A stretch of DNA of 64,000 nt, taken from NCBI GenBank assembly GCA_002449265.1, contig DKCV01000016.1:1-64000 (forward strand), in the 5' to 3' direction. This DNA is from Caryophanales bacterium UBA6865 (GTDB taxonomy: Bacteria > Bacillota_I > Bacilli_A > RFN20 > CAG-826). This document shows, in pieces, positions 36,543-45,253 of this stretch. How positions within the stretch are numbered: position 1 is the stretch's first letter; the number at the start of each line of letters is the position of its first letter. Position numbers and translations under genes: made by a program. The notes under the pieces were generated by a model. The model saw only the letters and a list, made by a program, of their open reading frames with translations, was not told the DNA's origin and made no database searches.

Positions 36543-37961
36543 ATGTTCATCGGAAGAGAAAAAGAGCTAAAAACACTAGAGAAATTCTACGCATTAGATG
36601 GAACGGGAATCATTGTAATATACGGAAGAAGACGAATAGGAAAGTCTACTTTGATCAACGAATTCGTGAAAGATAAGAAGACCATTTTTTATGTAGCCAC
36701 AAAAGTGGGCAAAGAAAGAAATATCGAATTGTTCGGAAAAGAAGTCCTTAAGTACTTTTTGCCTCAAGTTACCGACATTAAGTTTGATTCTTTAGAAAGC
36801 GTATTTGATTTCATCTCGCAATCGGTGAAAGAGGAAAAGACCATTCTTGTAATCGACGAACTCCCTTATTGGGCAGAAAAAGATGAGTCACTATTATCTA
36901 TCCTTCAGAAATACGTTGATACGATTTGGATGAAGAAAAATATCAAAATCATCCTTTGCGGGTCTTCTTTAAGCTTTATGGAAAATAAAGTCTTAAGCGA
37001 AAAAAGCCCTCTTTTTGGAAGAAGGGACTCTCAAATTAAATTAGGTGCTTTTTCTTATGTTGACTCCGCAAAATTTGTCCCGAATTATTCTTATGAAGAT
37101 AAAGCGATTTGCTATGGAGTGACTGGAGGAGTAGCAAAATACCTATCTTTAATTGATCCGAAGCTCAGCATCGACCAAAACATCATTAACCTTTTCTTCT
37201 CCACAAGCGGATACCTTTATGACGAAGTGAAAAACCTTCTGATTCAAGAATTCTCCGACGTTGCCTTAGTCAACAATGTCATTGAGCAAATCGCTAGTGG
37301 AGAAAACACGATCAATTCCATCGCTACTAAAATAAAAGAAAGAGAAACAACCGTTCTATATTCTTTGGAAAAATTGATTCGCGTCGATCTTGTTACAAAG
37401 AAAACATCTATGGGCGAAGAAAAAAACAAAAAGAAAACGCAATATGTATTAATAGACACTATGTTTAAATTTTGGTATGAATTTATTCCTAAGGCCGTAA
37501 GTGCGATTGAGATGGATCAAGGGGAACTCTATTTCAATAAAATCGTTAAACCCCAAATTCATGCTTATATGGGTTCGGTATTTGAAAATATGTGCAGATA
37601 CTATACTTTGATGACGGGGATTCGAGGAAGCTTGCCTATTTTCATCGATCAAGTTGGTTCTTGGTGGGGGATGGAAATGGTAGGGGATAAAAAGGAAAAA
37701 ACCTTTCAATCTGCTGATGTAGACGTGGTTGGCTTTTCTAACCTGGATAAAAAATACATTGTTGGAGAATGCAAATTCAAAAACGAAAAGATTGATAAAG
37801 AAATATATGAGACGCTTGTTAGAAGGTCGTCTTTAATTCCAACCAAATACAAAAGATCCAACCCTTTCTTACTCTTTTCCTTATCTGGCTTTACCGATTG
37901 GGTCATAGAGAACGCGAAGGATGCTAGACTTATCGGCTTAGAGGATATGTACAGCATATAG
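36543..37961 (+). CDS. ATPase_2/DUF234 ATPase with nuclease-like C-terminus
   Basis: A 472-residue ATPase of the archaeal-type ATPase_2 plus DUF234 family (function unestablished), related to the AAA_14/DUF4143 group. Walker A is GRRRIGKS (28-35) and Walker B is VIDELP (D105, E106), followed by 'IILCGSS'. A winged-helix-like middle ('TINSIATKIKERETTVLYSL') follows. The C-terminus has D-V-D (D394) and G-E-C-K (E409, K411), again a PD-(D/E)XK pattern. ATG 36543 follows TGGAGAATCACC. It stands alone between lipoprotein genes, with its own twin dyads upstream, and is convergent with the 38091 operon. Confidence 0.88.
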   Translation: MFIGREKELKTLEKFYALDGTGIIVIYGRRRIGKSTLINEFVKDKKTIFYVATKVGKERNIELFGKEVLKYFLPQVTDIKFDSLESVFDFISQSVKEEKTILVIDELPYWAEKDESLLSILQKYVDTIWMKKNIKIILCGSSLSFMENKVLSEKSPLFGRRDSQIKLGAFSYVDSAKFVPNYSYEDKAICYGVTGGVAKYLSLIDPKLSIDQNIINLFFSTSGYLYDEVKNLLIQEFSDVALVNNVIEQIASGENTINSIATKIKERETTVLYSLEKLIRVDLVTKKTSMGEEKNKKKTQYVLIDTMFKFWYEFIPKAVSAIEMDQGELYFNKIVKPQIHAYMGSVFENMCRYYTLMTGIRGSLPIFIDQVGSWWGMEMVGDKKEKTFQSADVDVVGFSNLDKKYIVGECKFKNEKIDKEIYETLVRRSSLIPTKYKRSNPFLLFSLSGFTDWVIENAKDARLIGLEDMYSI

Positions 37962-37962
37962 A

Positions 37963-37989
37963 AAACGGAACCGGTCTACAGTTCCGTTT
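37963..37989. terminator. Hairpin between convergent genes
   Basis: AAACGGAAC (37963-37971) pairs perfectly with GTTCCGTTT (37981-37989). It starts 2 bp after the plus-strand stop at 37961. The T run is weak on both strands; on the minus strand it is GTTTTC. Confidence 0.5.
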
Positions 37990-38090
37990 GTACATCCTCC
38001 TTAAAACTACATTTAGAAAAAATCTATTGCTTTATCCGATTTATCAATCGTAGCGTCATGAAATTTAGATAGAGTGTAAATATTTGCTTT

Positions 38091-39422
38091 TTATTTTCTT
38101 ATATAGTTTTCAAGGAACTCAATGCTAGTTTTCCCAAAGCCTGTGGCGGTTACACCATATCCTTGTTCGTTATCGTAGCTAACGTAGAAGGTGACGCTAG
38201 GATTATCGCCTTCTAGCGACCCTACAATATACATCCCGGTTGCAGTCGCGTTATCATCGAAGATATTTTTCGCAAATTCCGTAGCTAAATCTGACCGGTT
38301 TGTGTAATAAGCGTCTTCCCCTTTGAAGGGGTCTTTGTAGCCGCTATAGAAACTAGAAAGATACTTTGAATAAGTTAAAGATTGATAGTAGGGGAATTGC
38401 TCAACTAGTTTGCCGTTTGCCTCTACTTGCTTCAAATCTGAGTCATTTAGTTGCGGTTTATTAGAAGCGTCATAATGATTAATCTCAAATGAATAGATGC
38501 CGTTTTGGACATATTCATTATTCGTAATCTCAATATACCCTCTTCGTTTAATGGTTTTCCCCTTGTTTGAAGCGTATTCCAAGTAGTCGTCCGTGTAGTC
38601 TTCATAAACGTATTTTGAAGTAAAGTAACGGGTGCCTACTTCGATTACTTTATCGCCATCTTTGAATGACCCCATCGAAGAGGAGTAATTATAAGAAGAG
38701 AATAAATTCATTAAGTCAACGAGACTTTTTTCGGCTTGACGTGGTTTCCCGCCTTTTGCGATATAATCCTCATATTGAGGGAGAGAATAAGAAGCATCAT
38801 CAATATGGGTTACGGTTTCTACGATTACGCCGTTTACTCCAAAATCAATCGAAAAGACAAGCGAGTCGTTTTTCGCTTCGACTTTTGCTTCTTGGATGAT
38901 TGAGAATAATCCGCTAGATGGCGCTAAACCAGCCATGCGCAAAATCGCACCGAGGTTGGCGGAATCGCTTAAGGAATAAATGAAGGTATCACCTTCTCCA
39001 ACACGGGCGGAATTTAATCCATCGAAATAATTTCTGATCGCGTTTTCTCCCCATATCGTTTTAAGGTCAATATTCGTGATTGGCCCTGCAGTAAATTCAT
39101 TATTCGCAATTTGGAAACTCCAAATTCCATCCTCGCCACTAGAAATCCCCGCAGTAACCTCGTCTTTTGAAATCGCATAGTAATTAGGGGTGTAGGTATA
39201 GGTATAAACGCTTCCGCGATTATTTGTGCCATCTTTCAAATCGTATTGAAGCGTTAATTCAAGGGTTTTTGTGGCTTTTAGCTGATTTAGTTTCCCTTTT
39301 AAATTATATTGCCCTTTTGTTTCACTAGTAGGAGAAGAAGATTCGCTAGAACTAGTATTAGACCCACAGCTTGCTAATAAAGAAAGAGAAGCAAGCAAAA
39401 TAATAGAACGCTTATATGACAT
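38091..39422 (-). CDS. Lipoprotein, NYT/IGTT-type
   Basis: A 443-residue predicted lipoprotein with lipobox LASC (Cys19). It ends 'ATGFGKTSIEFLENYI', a variant of the lineage closing motif. The middle has 'GDGWSF'-like and 'GEGDTFIYSL' strands and a second copy from 'LMNLFSSYNY'. The frame extends to 39518 but that part has no signal peptide. ATG 39422 follows TGGAGCAG and overlaps the upstream gene by 11 bp, a coupled arrangement. It is last in the operon 44985 to 38091. Function unknown. Confidence 0.82.
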   Translation of the reverse strand: MSYKRSIILLASLSLLASCGSNTSSSESSSPTSETKGQYNLKGKLNQLKATKTLELTLQYDLKDGTNNRGSVYTYTYTPNYYAISKDEVTAGISSGEDGIWSFQIANNEFTAGPITNIDLKTIWGENAIRNYFDGLNSARVGEGDTFIYSLSDSANLGAILRMAGLAPSSGLFSIIQEAKVEAKNDSLVFSIDFGVNGVIVETVTHIDDASYSLPQYEDYIAKGGKPRQAEKSLVDLMNLFSSYNYSSSMGSFKDGDKVIEVGTRYFTSKYVYEDYTDDYLEYASNKGKTIKRRGYIEITNNEYVQNGIYSFEINHYDASNKPQLNDSDLKQVEANGKLVEQFPYYQSLTYSKYLSSFYSGYKDPFKGEDAYYTNRSDLATEFAKNIFDDNATATGMYIVGSLEGDNPSVTFYVSYDNEQGYGVTATGFGKTSIEFLENYIRK

Positions 39423-41121
39423 TGAAACTGCTCCAGTATACTCGATATTGAATTTCTTCATAATTAAAAGCTTCTCCTTCATAAATTTGCTTTGGGGCAT
39501 GGAGGAAAACGGCTTCATAGGTATCGCAATAATAAGTATTGCTATGGGTGTTCTCTTCCATTTTTAATGAGAACGATGCTAGATAATCGTTTTGAATGAG
39601 GAAAGACCAAGTGTTTGTCACGCTGGCGTTAGAATTATCCTGCGTGATTGTGCTAGTCGCTTCTAACGTAATGGAATTTCCGGATTTATTACCTTTGACG
39701 GCTAAATTAAGCATTGATCCATTGAATTTTGTATTTCCTAATGGATAAGCTACAAATAAACTTAATTGCTTTTTGAATTCGCTATCTTTGAGTTCTCCGC
39801 CATCCATTTCGCCATAGAAAAGAGGATTTGCATCGAGATAGGAACGTAAATCGGTGATGTATTTTGCATCAACTCCAGCGTAGCTAGAAGTAATCCATTT
39901 ATCGAATTTGCTGCCTTTTTGGATATAGTCTTCTTTCGCTTCCGCAAAAATCCAATAGGAAGCGGCTTCTCCTATAGGCTCGTCCTTACTATTCACCTTA
40001 CGCATTGAGCCGTGATTATCGAGGATATCATTTTGATAGGCGATAAGCTTTCCTTCAAAAAGAACATCTCCAATTGAGGTTTGCTCAGTAGAAGCAAAAT
40101 CAAACGCATCATGGTAGATAAAAGAATAATTGGTTTGGCGGGTGTCACGAGCGTAATAGAGGATATTATTCACGAATGATAGAGCGGTTTCGCTTGTTAA
40201 TTCCCCATCCGCGATATTAGTTAGATCGATTTGTTTAGCCGGCGCTCCATGAACTTTATCGGCTGGGAGTTCTTCGATTGTGTGCTTTGTTCCTGAATAA
40301 ACCGACTTATCACCGAAAGAGATATTGGTAATCGTATAACTTTCTAACATTGCTGTAGAAGTCTCATATGCCCCATCGATATCGCTTTTATAGTAACGAA
40401 GACTCATTGTAATTGAATCAAGCGTCTTGCTCTTTTTATCAAGCGTTAAATCGTAGCCTCTCGTGTAAGCAACATAAGTAGTATCGCCAGGATAGCTTAC
40501 TTCCACGGTGTAATGCTCTTTGTCGCCTTCAGTAGCAATGACAATGTCAGGATCAAGATAACCATCGTCTTTCGGGAATGCCTTCTCTAAATTGCTTAAA
40601 GTAGAAGCGGTCTCTTTTAGAACACTATCGTAATTAAGATAGTCGCTTAATGTCCTATAGCGATGGCTTGGGTAACAATTCGCATAAGATTGGTTTTCTA
40701 CGTCCACTAAGAAAATATCGTGAATGTAGTTATCTTTTAAATAGATTTGTTCCTCCGCATTAAATGTGTTTTGCGTAGTGGGGGTTTCTACACCTAGTAA
40801 GGCATCAATCGTGACATTGTCTTCTACAAAGTCACCTTGATACAAAGCGAAGTTATGCTTTGCTTTGTAGTTCACCAAAGCTTCTCCACCGGAAATAATG
40901 TACTTAGAATTGTAATAGTAGTTATTCGCATAGCTTCTATCAGTGAAGGAAAACCCGTTCACTTCATCCCATGATAACGTTTGGAGAAAAGAAGAAGCTT
41001 TCGCTAAGCTTGCTTCTTGATTCCAATCGAAAGTAGAAGAAGATTCACCTGGTTTATTTTCTCCGCATGATAATAGTAATGCGGAAGTGATTAATAATAT
41101 GGAATAATGCGTTTTTTTCAT
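39412..41121 (-). CDS. Lipoprotein of unknown function
   Basis: A 569-residue predicted lipoprotein with lipobox LLSC (Cys19). Two similar halves are visible ('ASSFLQTLSWDEVNGFSF' and 'ALSFVNNILYYARDTRQTNY'), each followed by Tyr-rich strands. The first half ends near 'SFGDKSVYSGTKHTIEELP', a weak version of the shared motif. ATG 41121 follows AAAGGAG. The downstream gene's start overlaps its last 11 bases. Acidic, with no enzyme motifs. Confidence 0.82.
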   Translation of the reverse strand: MKKTHYSILLITSALLLSCGENKPGESSSTFDWNQEASLAKASSFLQTLSWDEVNGFSFTDRSYANNYYYNSKYIISGGEALVNYKAKHNFALYQGDFVEDNVTIDALLGVETPTTQNTFNAEEQIYLKDNYIHDIFLVDVENQSYANCYPSHRYRTLSDYLNYDSVLKETASTLSNLEKAFPKDDGYLDPDIVIATEGDKEHYTVEVSYPGDTTYVAYTRGYDLTLDKKSKTLDSITMSLRYYKSDIDGAYETSTAMLESYTITNISFGDKSVYSGTKHTIEELPADKVHGAPAKQIDLTNIADGELTSETALSFVNNILYYARDTRQTNYSFIYHDAFDFASTEQTSIGDVLFEGKLIAYQNDILDNHGSMRKVNSKDEPIGEAASYWIFAEAKEDYIQKGSKFDKWITSSYAGVDAKYITDLRSYLDANPLFYGEMDGGELKDSEFKKQLSLFVAYPLGNTKFNGSMLNLAVKGNKSGNSITLEATSTITQDNSNASVTNTWSFLIQNDYLASFSLKMEENTHSNTYYCDTYEAVFLHAPKQIYEGEAFNYEEIQYRVYWSSFNVI

Positions 41122-41133
41122 TGGTTGCTCCTT

Positions 41134-43662
41134 TTATTTTAAAGCTACGAAGGTAGCTTGCTCAGGTTCTTCTTCATCTTCACTCCACACAAAATTTCCA
41201 GTGAATGATTCTCCACTATCGGCGATGGTGAAAGCCGCATTTTGTTGTGGGATATATCCGAAATAATTATCAAAATAATCGGTTAAAGATTCACGACTTC
41301 CACCGACAAAAGTGATGCTCGTGAAAATAATCGTTTTGTTTGTGTCATCGATGGAACATTCAAAAGTGAATTGTCCTCCTGCATCGTTATCACCTTCTAT
41401 AAAGCTAGTTACTCCGCCCGGAACATATCCATTCATTTTGCCACTAGTTTTGGAATCAAAATGTAAGACAACTTGCCACTCTAACGCGGTGACAGAAAAA
41501 TCATGCTTAATCACTTCATCCGATAAAGAGCCACCACTTACTGGATCAGTGATACTCACTTTGAATGAGGTGGATATATTCCCATAGCTAGCGGTGACGG
41601 TATAAGTTCCTGCTTTTGTTGCTTTGAAGGAATAAGTAGGATGATTATTGATTGTCTCGCTTGATTTTGTGAAAGAACAAATAGAGCCTGCTTCAACACC
41701 TTCACTATCGGTAAACGTAAACGTTGGATCGGTACCAGTTTGAGCAGAAGTAGTGGGATAAGTCTCAAAATAGAATCCAGTGATAGCCTTATTTGTAACG
41801 CCGGTTACGATTGAGCCGCTTGTTAGTGTTTTATTGTCTTGTTTAGCAACAATGCTTGTTGCATCAGGCAGCGTGGTGGAGACGTTTAAAGCAAACTGCT
41901 TATTATTTTTCGCCGAATAGAATGTCAAAGTGGCGGAACCTTCTTTTAGGACTTTGAATTTGAGTCCTCCGTCTGAGATAGAAATAGCGGTCTTATCGCT
42001 GACATTCGTCAATAGTATCGGGTCGATTTTAGAAGTGGCGATATTGGGAGTTTGGTTCGTTTCTTGGAATGCGTAAGTTTGATTCACGACGAGTTTCTTT
42101 GGATCGATAACTGTGTTCCCTAAAGTGAGATCGATTTGGAAAGACTTAAAATAAAGATCATTAACATCAATTGCGTAACGCCCTTCTAACTCCTCTTCGT
42201 TTCCAATTTCACCGAATTCTTGCGTGTATTTAATGGTGTAGGTATTGATAGGCGTTGCATTCTCTAGAAGTGTGTTATTCGTAAAATCAAAGCCAGTTTT
42301 GTCATAGACTTTATCAACTACGGTGACACTCTTGAGAAGATTATTCTCATCGAAAACGAACGTCCCTTCGTTAAAGAAAACCATGCCGTCACTATAGCTC
42401 GTTGGCTTTTCTTCGATTGTGTATCCCTTGACTAAGAATCCGTCTACGGTCGTTTCGTAAGTAGCGGTATTTGCAATTGATCCACCAAAATAATATGGAT
42501 AGGATTTGCCAGTGAAATAGTCGTAACCACTATTAGAAGGATCAACCATTGCAGAAGCGATATTGCTTAGTCCGAATCTAGTATTGTGTTCTAATAAAGT
42601 CCCTTTCTTTATAGCGTCAGCGCGTGTGATTTCTCCGCTTCCCGCTTCTTCAGTCGTGACTATCTTTTTTAGAGGGTCTTTCTCATGTTTATAGGTTGAG
42701 TCATTGATTTCAAGCTCATAGTAATTGTTGTCTTGCCCAATTCCTTTGAATGTCGTTAGGTTTGTATTTACTTGCGGATCAGAACCGACCTTCTTTGATT
42801 TCTCTTTCAAACCAACCATGTAAGAGTGTTGGCCTTCTTGATAAACGGTGTAATCAATGGTTTCGCCTTCTACTGTTTTAATGCCAGTTTGGTTTCCTTC
42901 GCTTTTGAATTCGAAGGTGTATGCATTCACGGATTTATTCTCCTCTAGCTCTGCCGATTTCTTGAGTTTAGCGAAGGCAATGGCTTGATCGGCTTTTCCT
43001 TTGCTTAAAAGGCGGAAAACGTATTTTTTAACGGGTAAAGCAGTCCCCTTTGCGGAGAATGTGACATCTAAACGAGTGATTTCTTTTTCTGCTTTTAAGG
43101 TGTTGGTTTTACTGTCGAAACTTGCAAAGCCTGGAGTGGAAAAACTAGCCTCAAGAGTAGTGGTGTCTTTTCCAACGAAAGTTGGATTCAAAGTGTAAGA
43201 AGAGCCAATAATGAGTTGTTTATAGGTGGTGCCGTTTAGATTAAACTCCTCGATATCGTTTGGGAAAGCGATATCGAAGGATGTGATGTCTTTCGCTTTT
43301 ACTTCTAGAGTTAGCGTTGCTTTAACCTCGGGGTTAGCGTCACTAGTAACTACGATTGTCGCTTTTCCAGCGCTTTTTGCGGTAACTAGGCCCAACAAGG
43401 AGACACTTGCGACGTTTTCATTGGAAGAAGAATAAGAGACAAGCGTATTGGTCGCATTAGAGGGAGTGAGAGTAGGAGTAATTTGATATGTTTCGCCAAT
43501 CTCAAGCTCTTTTGACGTTTCCTTTAGCGTGATGCCGCTGACTGAAATGTCCTCGTTTTTACTTGGAGTGTCTGATGGAGTGGTGGTTTGACTCGAATTC
43601 TCTTCTCCGCACCCAGCAAGAAGAAAGGAACAAGCTAGCAATATAATGGTTTTCTTTTTCAT
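41134..43662 (-). CDS. Big_2-domain lipoprotein with a C-terminal shared domain
   Basis: An 842-residue predicted lipoprotein with lipobox LAGC (Cys18). A Big_2 Ig-like domain lies at about 40-125 ('ISVSGITLKETSKELEIGE', 'VASVSLLGLVTAKSAGKATI'). A second, weaker Ig-like region follows, then a Tyr-rich middle with 'YDYFTGKSYPYYFGGS', related to the YF/FFGT module of 7803 and 3144. Two further Ig-like strand sets precede a C-terminal domain with 'WQVVLHFDSKTSGKMNGY'. It is the second gene of its operon, 12 bp after the 43675 stop side and 12 bp before 41121. An intact counterpart of the broken gene at 3144-5908. Confidence 0.85.
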   Translation of the reverse strand: MKKKTIILLACSFLLAGCGEENSSQTTTPSDTPSKNEDISVSGITLKETSKELEIGETYQITPTLTPSNATNTLVSYSSSNENVASVSLLGLVTAKSAGKATIVVTSDANPEVKATLTLEVKAKDITSFDIAFPNDIEEFNLNGTTYKQLIIGSSYTLNPTFVGKDTTTLEASFSTPGFASFDSKTNTLKAEKEITRLDVTFSAKGTALPVKKYVFRLLSKGKADQAIAFAKLKKSAELEENKSVNAYTFEFKSEGNQTGIKTVEGETIDYTVYQEGQHSYMVGLKEKSKKVGSDPQVNTNLTTFKGIGQDNNYYELEINDSTYKHEKDPLKKIVTTEEAGSGEITRADAIKKGTLLEHNTRFGLSNIASAMVDPSNSGYDYFTGKSYPYYFGGSIANTATYETTVDGFLVKGYTIEEKPTSYSDGMVFFNEGTFVFDENNLLKSVTVVDKVYDKTGFDFTNNTLLENATPINTYTIKYTQEFGEIGNEEELEGRYAIDVNDLYFKSFQIDLTLGNTVIDPKKLVVNQTYAFQETNQTPNIATSKIDPILLTNVSDKTAISISDGGLKFKVLKEGSATLTFYSAKNNKQFALNVSTTLPDATSIVAKQDNKTLTSGSIVTGVTNKAITGFYFETYPTTSAQTGTDPTFTFTDSEGVEAGSICSFTKSSETINNHPTYSFKATKAGTYTVTASYGNISTSFKVSITDPVSGGSLSDEVIKHDFSVTALEWQVVLHFDSKTSGKMNGYVPGGVTSFIEGDNDAGGQFTFECSIDDTNKTIIFTSITFVGGSRESLTDYFDNYFGYIPQQNAAFTIADSGESFTGNFVWSEDEEEPEQATFVALK

Positions 43663-43674
43663 GGTTTATGCCCT

Positions 43675-44985
43675 CTATTGAATAGTAGATAAATATTGAT
43701 CAAGGAAGTTTAGCTTTACCCCTCCAAAGTTGGTGTAAGTGAAGTCACTATATGAGGTTTTACTTTGGTAATTAATGAAGACGCGCAAAGTGATTGAGCA
43801 ATCTTCGTCACGAGTCGCTTCCTCGATGTTGAGTCCAGCGCCGATGACATAATATTGGTATTCGCTTTGGGTATATATATTCGTTAAGTAGCCAATGAGC
43901 TCAAGGACTGCACTATTGTCACTATAGAAGTCGTAATAGTCTTTGAGCGTTTCGTTTTCGCCATCGAATTCTTTAAGCACCTCATCTAGCGCGAGGAATC
44001 CAGGAGTGATGGTTAAATCGTATAAAGAAGAAGCGGTGACGTTACTGTATCTTTCTCCGATTTTGGTAACGCCATCTTCGTTAGTAAAAGGATAAAAGCC
44101 ATCAGTGAGAGTAGTTTTATCCTTGATTTGGATAATTCCCTCATCAACGTAGTTGCTATCCGTTTTGTTTTCATAAGCAGGAGTGAAATCTTGATACAAA
44201 GCGTTTTCGACAAAATAGTTATTGGAAACTAATACGTCAGAGTCGTCATAGGTCTTTGATTCGAAATTGTGCTTTCCAAATAACGTTCCGATGCGCTTGA
44301 TTTTCCCGTTGAAAGGGAGAGCCTCTCCTAAATAAGCACCCGCTAGCGGAATAGAAGTCGTTCCGATATCGGTGACTGTATAGCGGACTTTGCCTAAGAT
44401 TACCCCTTGTGTAGCGAATGTTAGATCGCCATAGAAGCTATTTTTGCTTGTGACATGGATTTCTAAGGCTGTAGGTATGAAAGTATTCAGTTCCTCTTCT
44501 GTCACCAAATCGCTTAAAAGGGCAAATTTGTTCCTGGCTTTTCGATCCGTCACATCATATGTATTCGCTCTATTTTTGAAGGTATCGATTGGAAAGTTAG
44601 CGTATGAGCAAGAAGAGATGTCTTTGACGATTTTGTGATAATCCTTAATGGTGTCACTTATGGTGTAACTCGGTTTGAACGCTTCATCACGAATGCGATA
44701 TTTATAGAAACCGTGCTCACTGTTTTTGTAACCGAAGTTGTCACTAGAATAAGGGGATTCGAAGTAACACTCGTCTTTTGTGAATTTCTTTGTGGCGTTA
44801 TACACTAGCCCCGTAATCGAACTTTCAATCGTTAATGTGTAGTTTTTCTCTTCTCCAATTTTTGTAATTAGATTACGGATTGAAGGAATTGTTTCACTAG
44901 AGATTGAGCTTCCTCCTCCGTTTTGACAAGAAGCCAACGCTAGAAATGGCAATAAGAACACCATAGAGGTCCATCGTTTCTTCAT
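43675..44985 (-). CDS. Lipoprotein, NYT/IGTT-type, operon leader
   Basis: A 436-residue predicted lipoprotein with lipobox LASC (Cys20). The first module opens 'GEEKNYTLTIESSITG' and closes 'YTVTDIGTTSIPLAGAYLG', the cleanest full example in the window. A second module follows and closes 'YTNFGGVKLNFLDQYLS'. The frame extends to 45021, but the extra residues lack signal character. ATG 44985 follows AAAGGAG at normal spacing. It is first in the operon 43675-41134-39412-38091, with its promoter at 45020-45047. Function unknown. Confidence 0.84.
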   Translation of the reverse strand: MKKRWTSMVFLLPFLALASCQNGGGSSISSETIPSIRNLITKIGEEKNYTLTIESSITGLVYNATKKFTKDECYFESPYSSDNFGYKNSEHGFYKYRIRDEAFKPSYTISDTIKDYHKIVKDISSCSYANFPIDTFKNRANTYDVTDRKARNKFALLSDLVTEEELNTFIPTALEIHVTSKNSFYGDLTFATQGVILGKVRYTVTDIGTTSIPLAGAYLGEALPFNGKIKRIGTLFGKHNFESKTYDDSDVLVSNNYFVENALYQDFTPAYENKTDSNYVDEGIIQIKDKTTLTDGFYPFTNEDGVTKIGERYSNVTASSLYDLTITPGFLALDEVLKEFDGENETLKDYYDFYSDNSAVLELIGYLTNIYTQSEYQYYVIGAGLNIEEATRDEDCSITLRVFINYQSKTSYSDFTYTNFGGVKLNFLDQYLSTIQ

Positions 44986-45019
44986 TTTCGCTCCTTTCTT
45001 TTTCTTGACAATCAAAATC

Positions 45020-45047
45020 ATCTTAAAGAAAGGGAGGATATTGTCAA
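45020..45047 (-). promoter_or_regulatory. Promoter of the 44985-38091 operon
   Basis: On the minus strand, TTGACA (45042-45047), a 16-bp spacer and TAAGAT (45020-45025). The -35 sits in AAAAATTGACAATAT, close to the sequence at 49857. Confidence 0.55.
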
Positions 45048-45218
45048 TTTTTATTTCCTGAAATCACTAAATAATGTTGCTATCAAAAAAAGAATTACCT
45101 TATTTTATCTCTTGATTATCTCCGCAAATTCCTTTTTAAGATGAGCTTTTGAAAAATGAATAAAAAGGTGCCACTTTAAAATGCGATGGCATTTCGATAA
45201 AGAATGATTTCATTAAAA

Positions 45219-45241
45219 AGGCCTCACCAGAAGTGGGGCCT
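45219..45241 (-). terminator. Terminator of the 49774-45254 operon
   Basis: AGGCCTCAC (45219-45227), loop CAGAA, and GTGGGGCCT (45233-45241) pair with one G-T wobble. Read on the minus strand, a T run follows. It lies 12 bp after the minus-strand stop at 45254. Confidence 0.75.
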
Positions 45242-45253
45242 AAATAGTTATAA

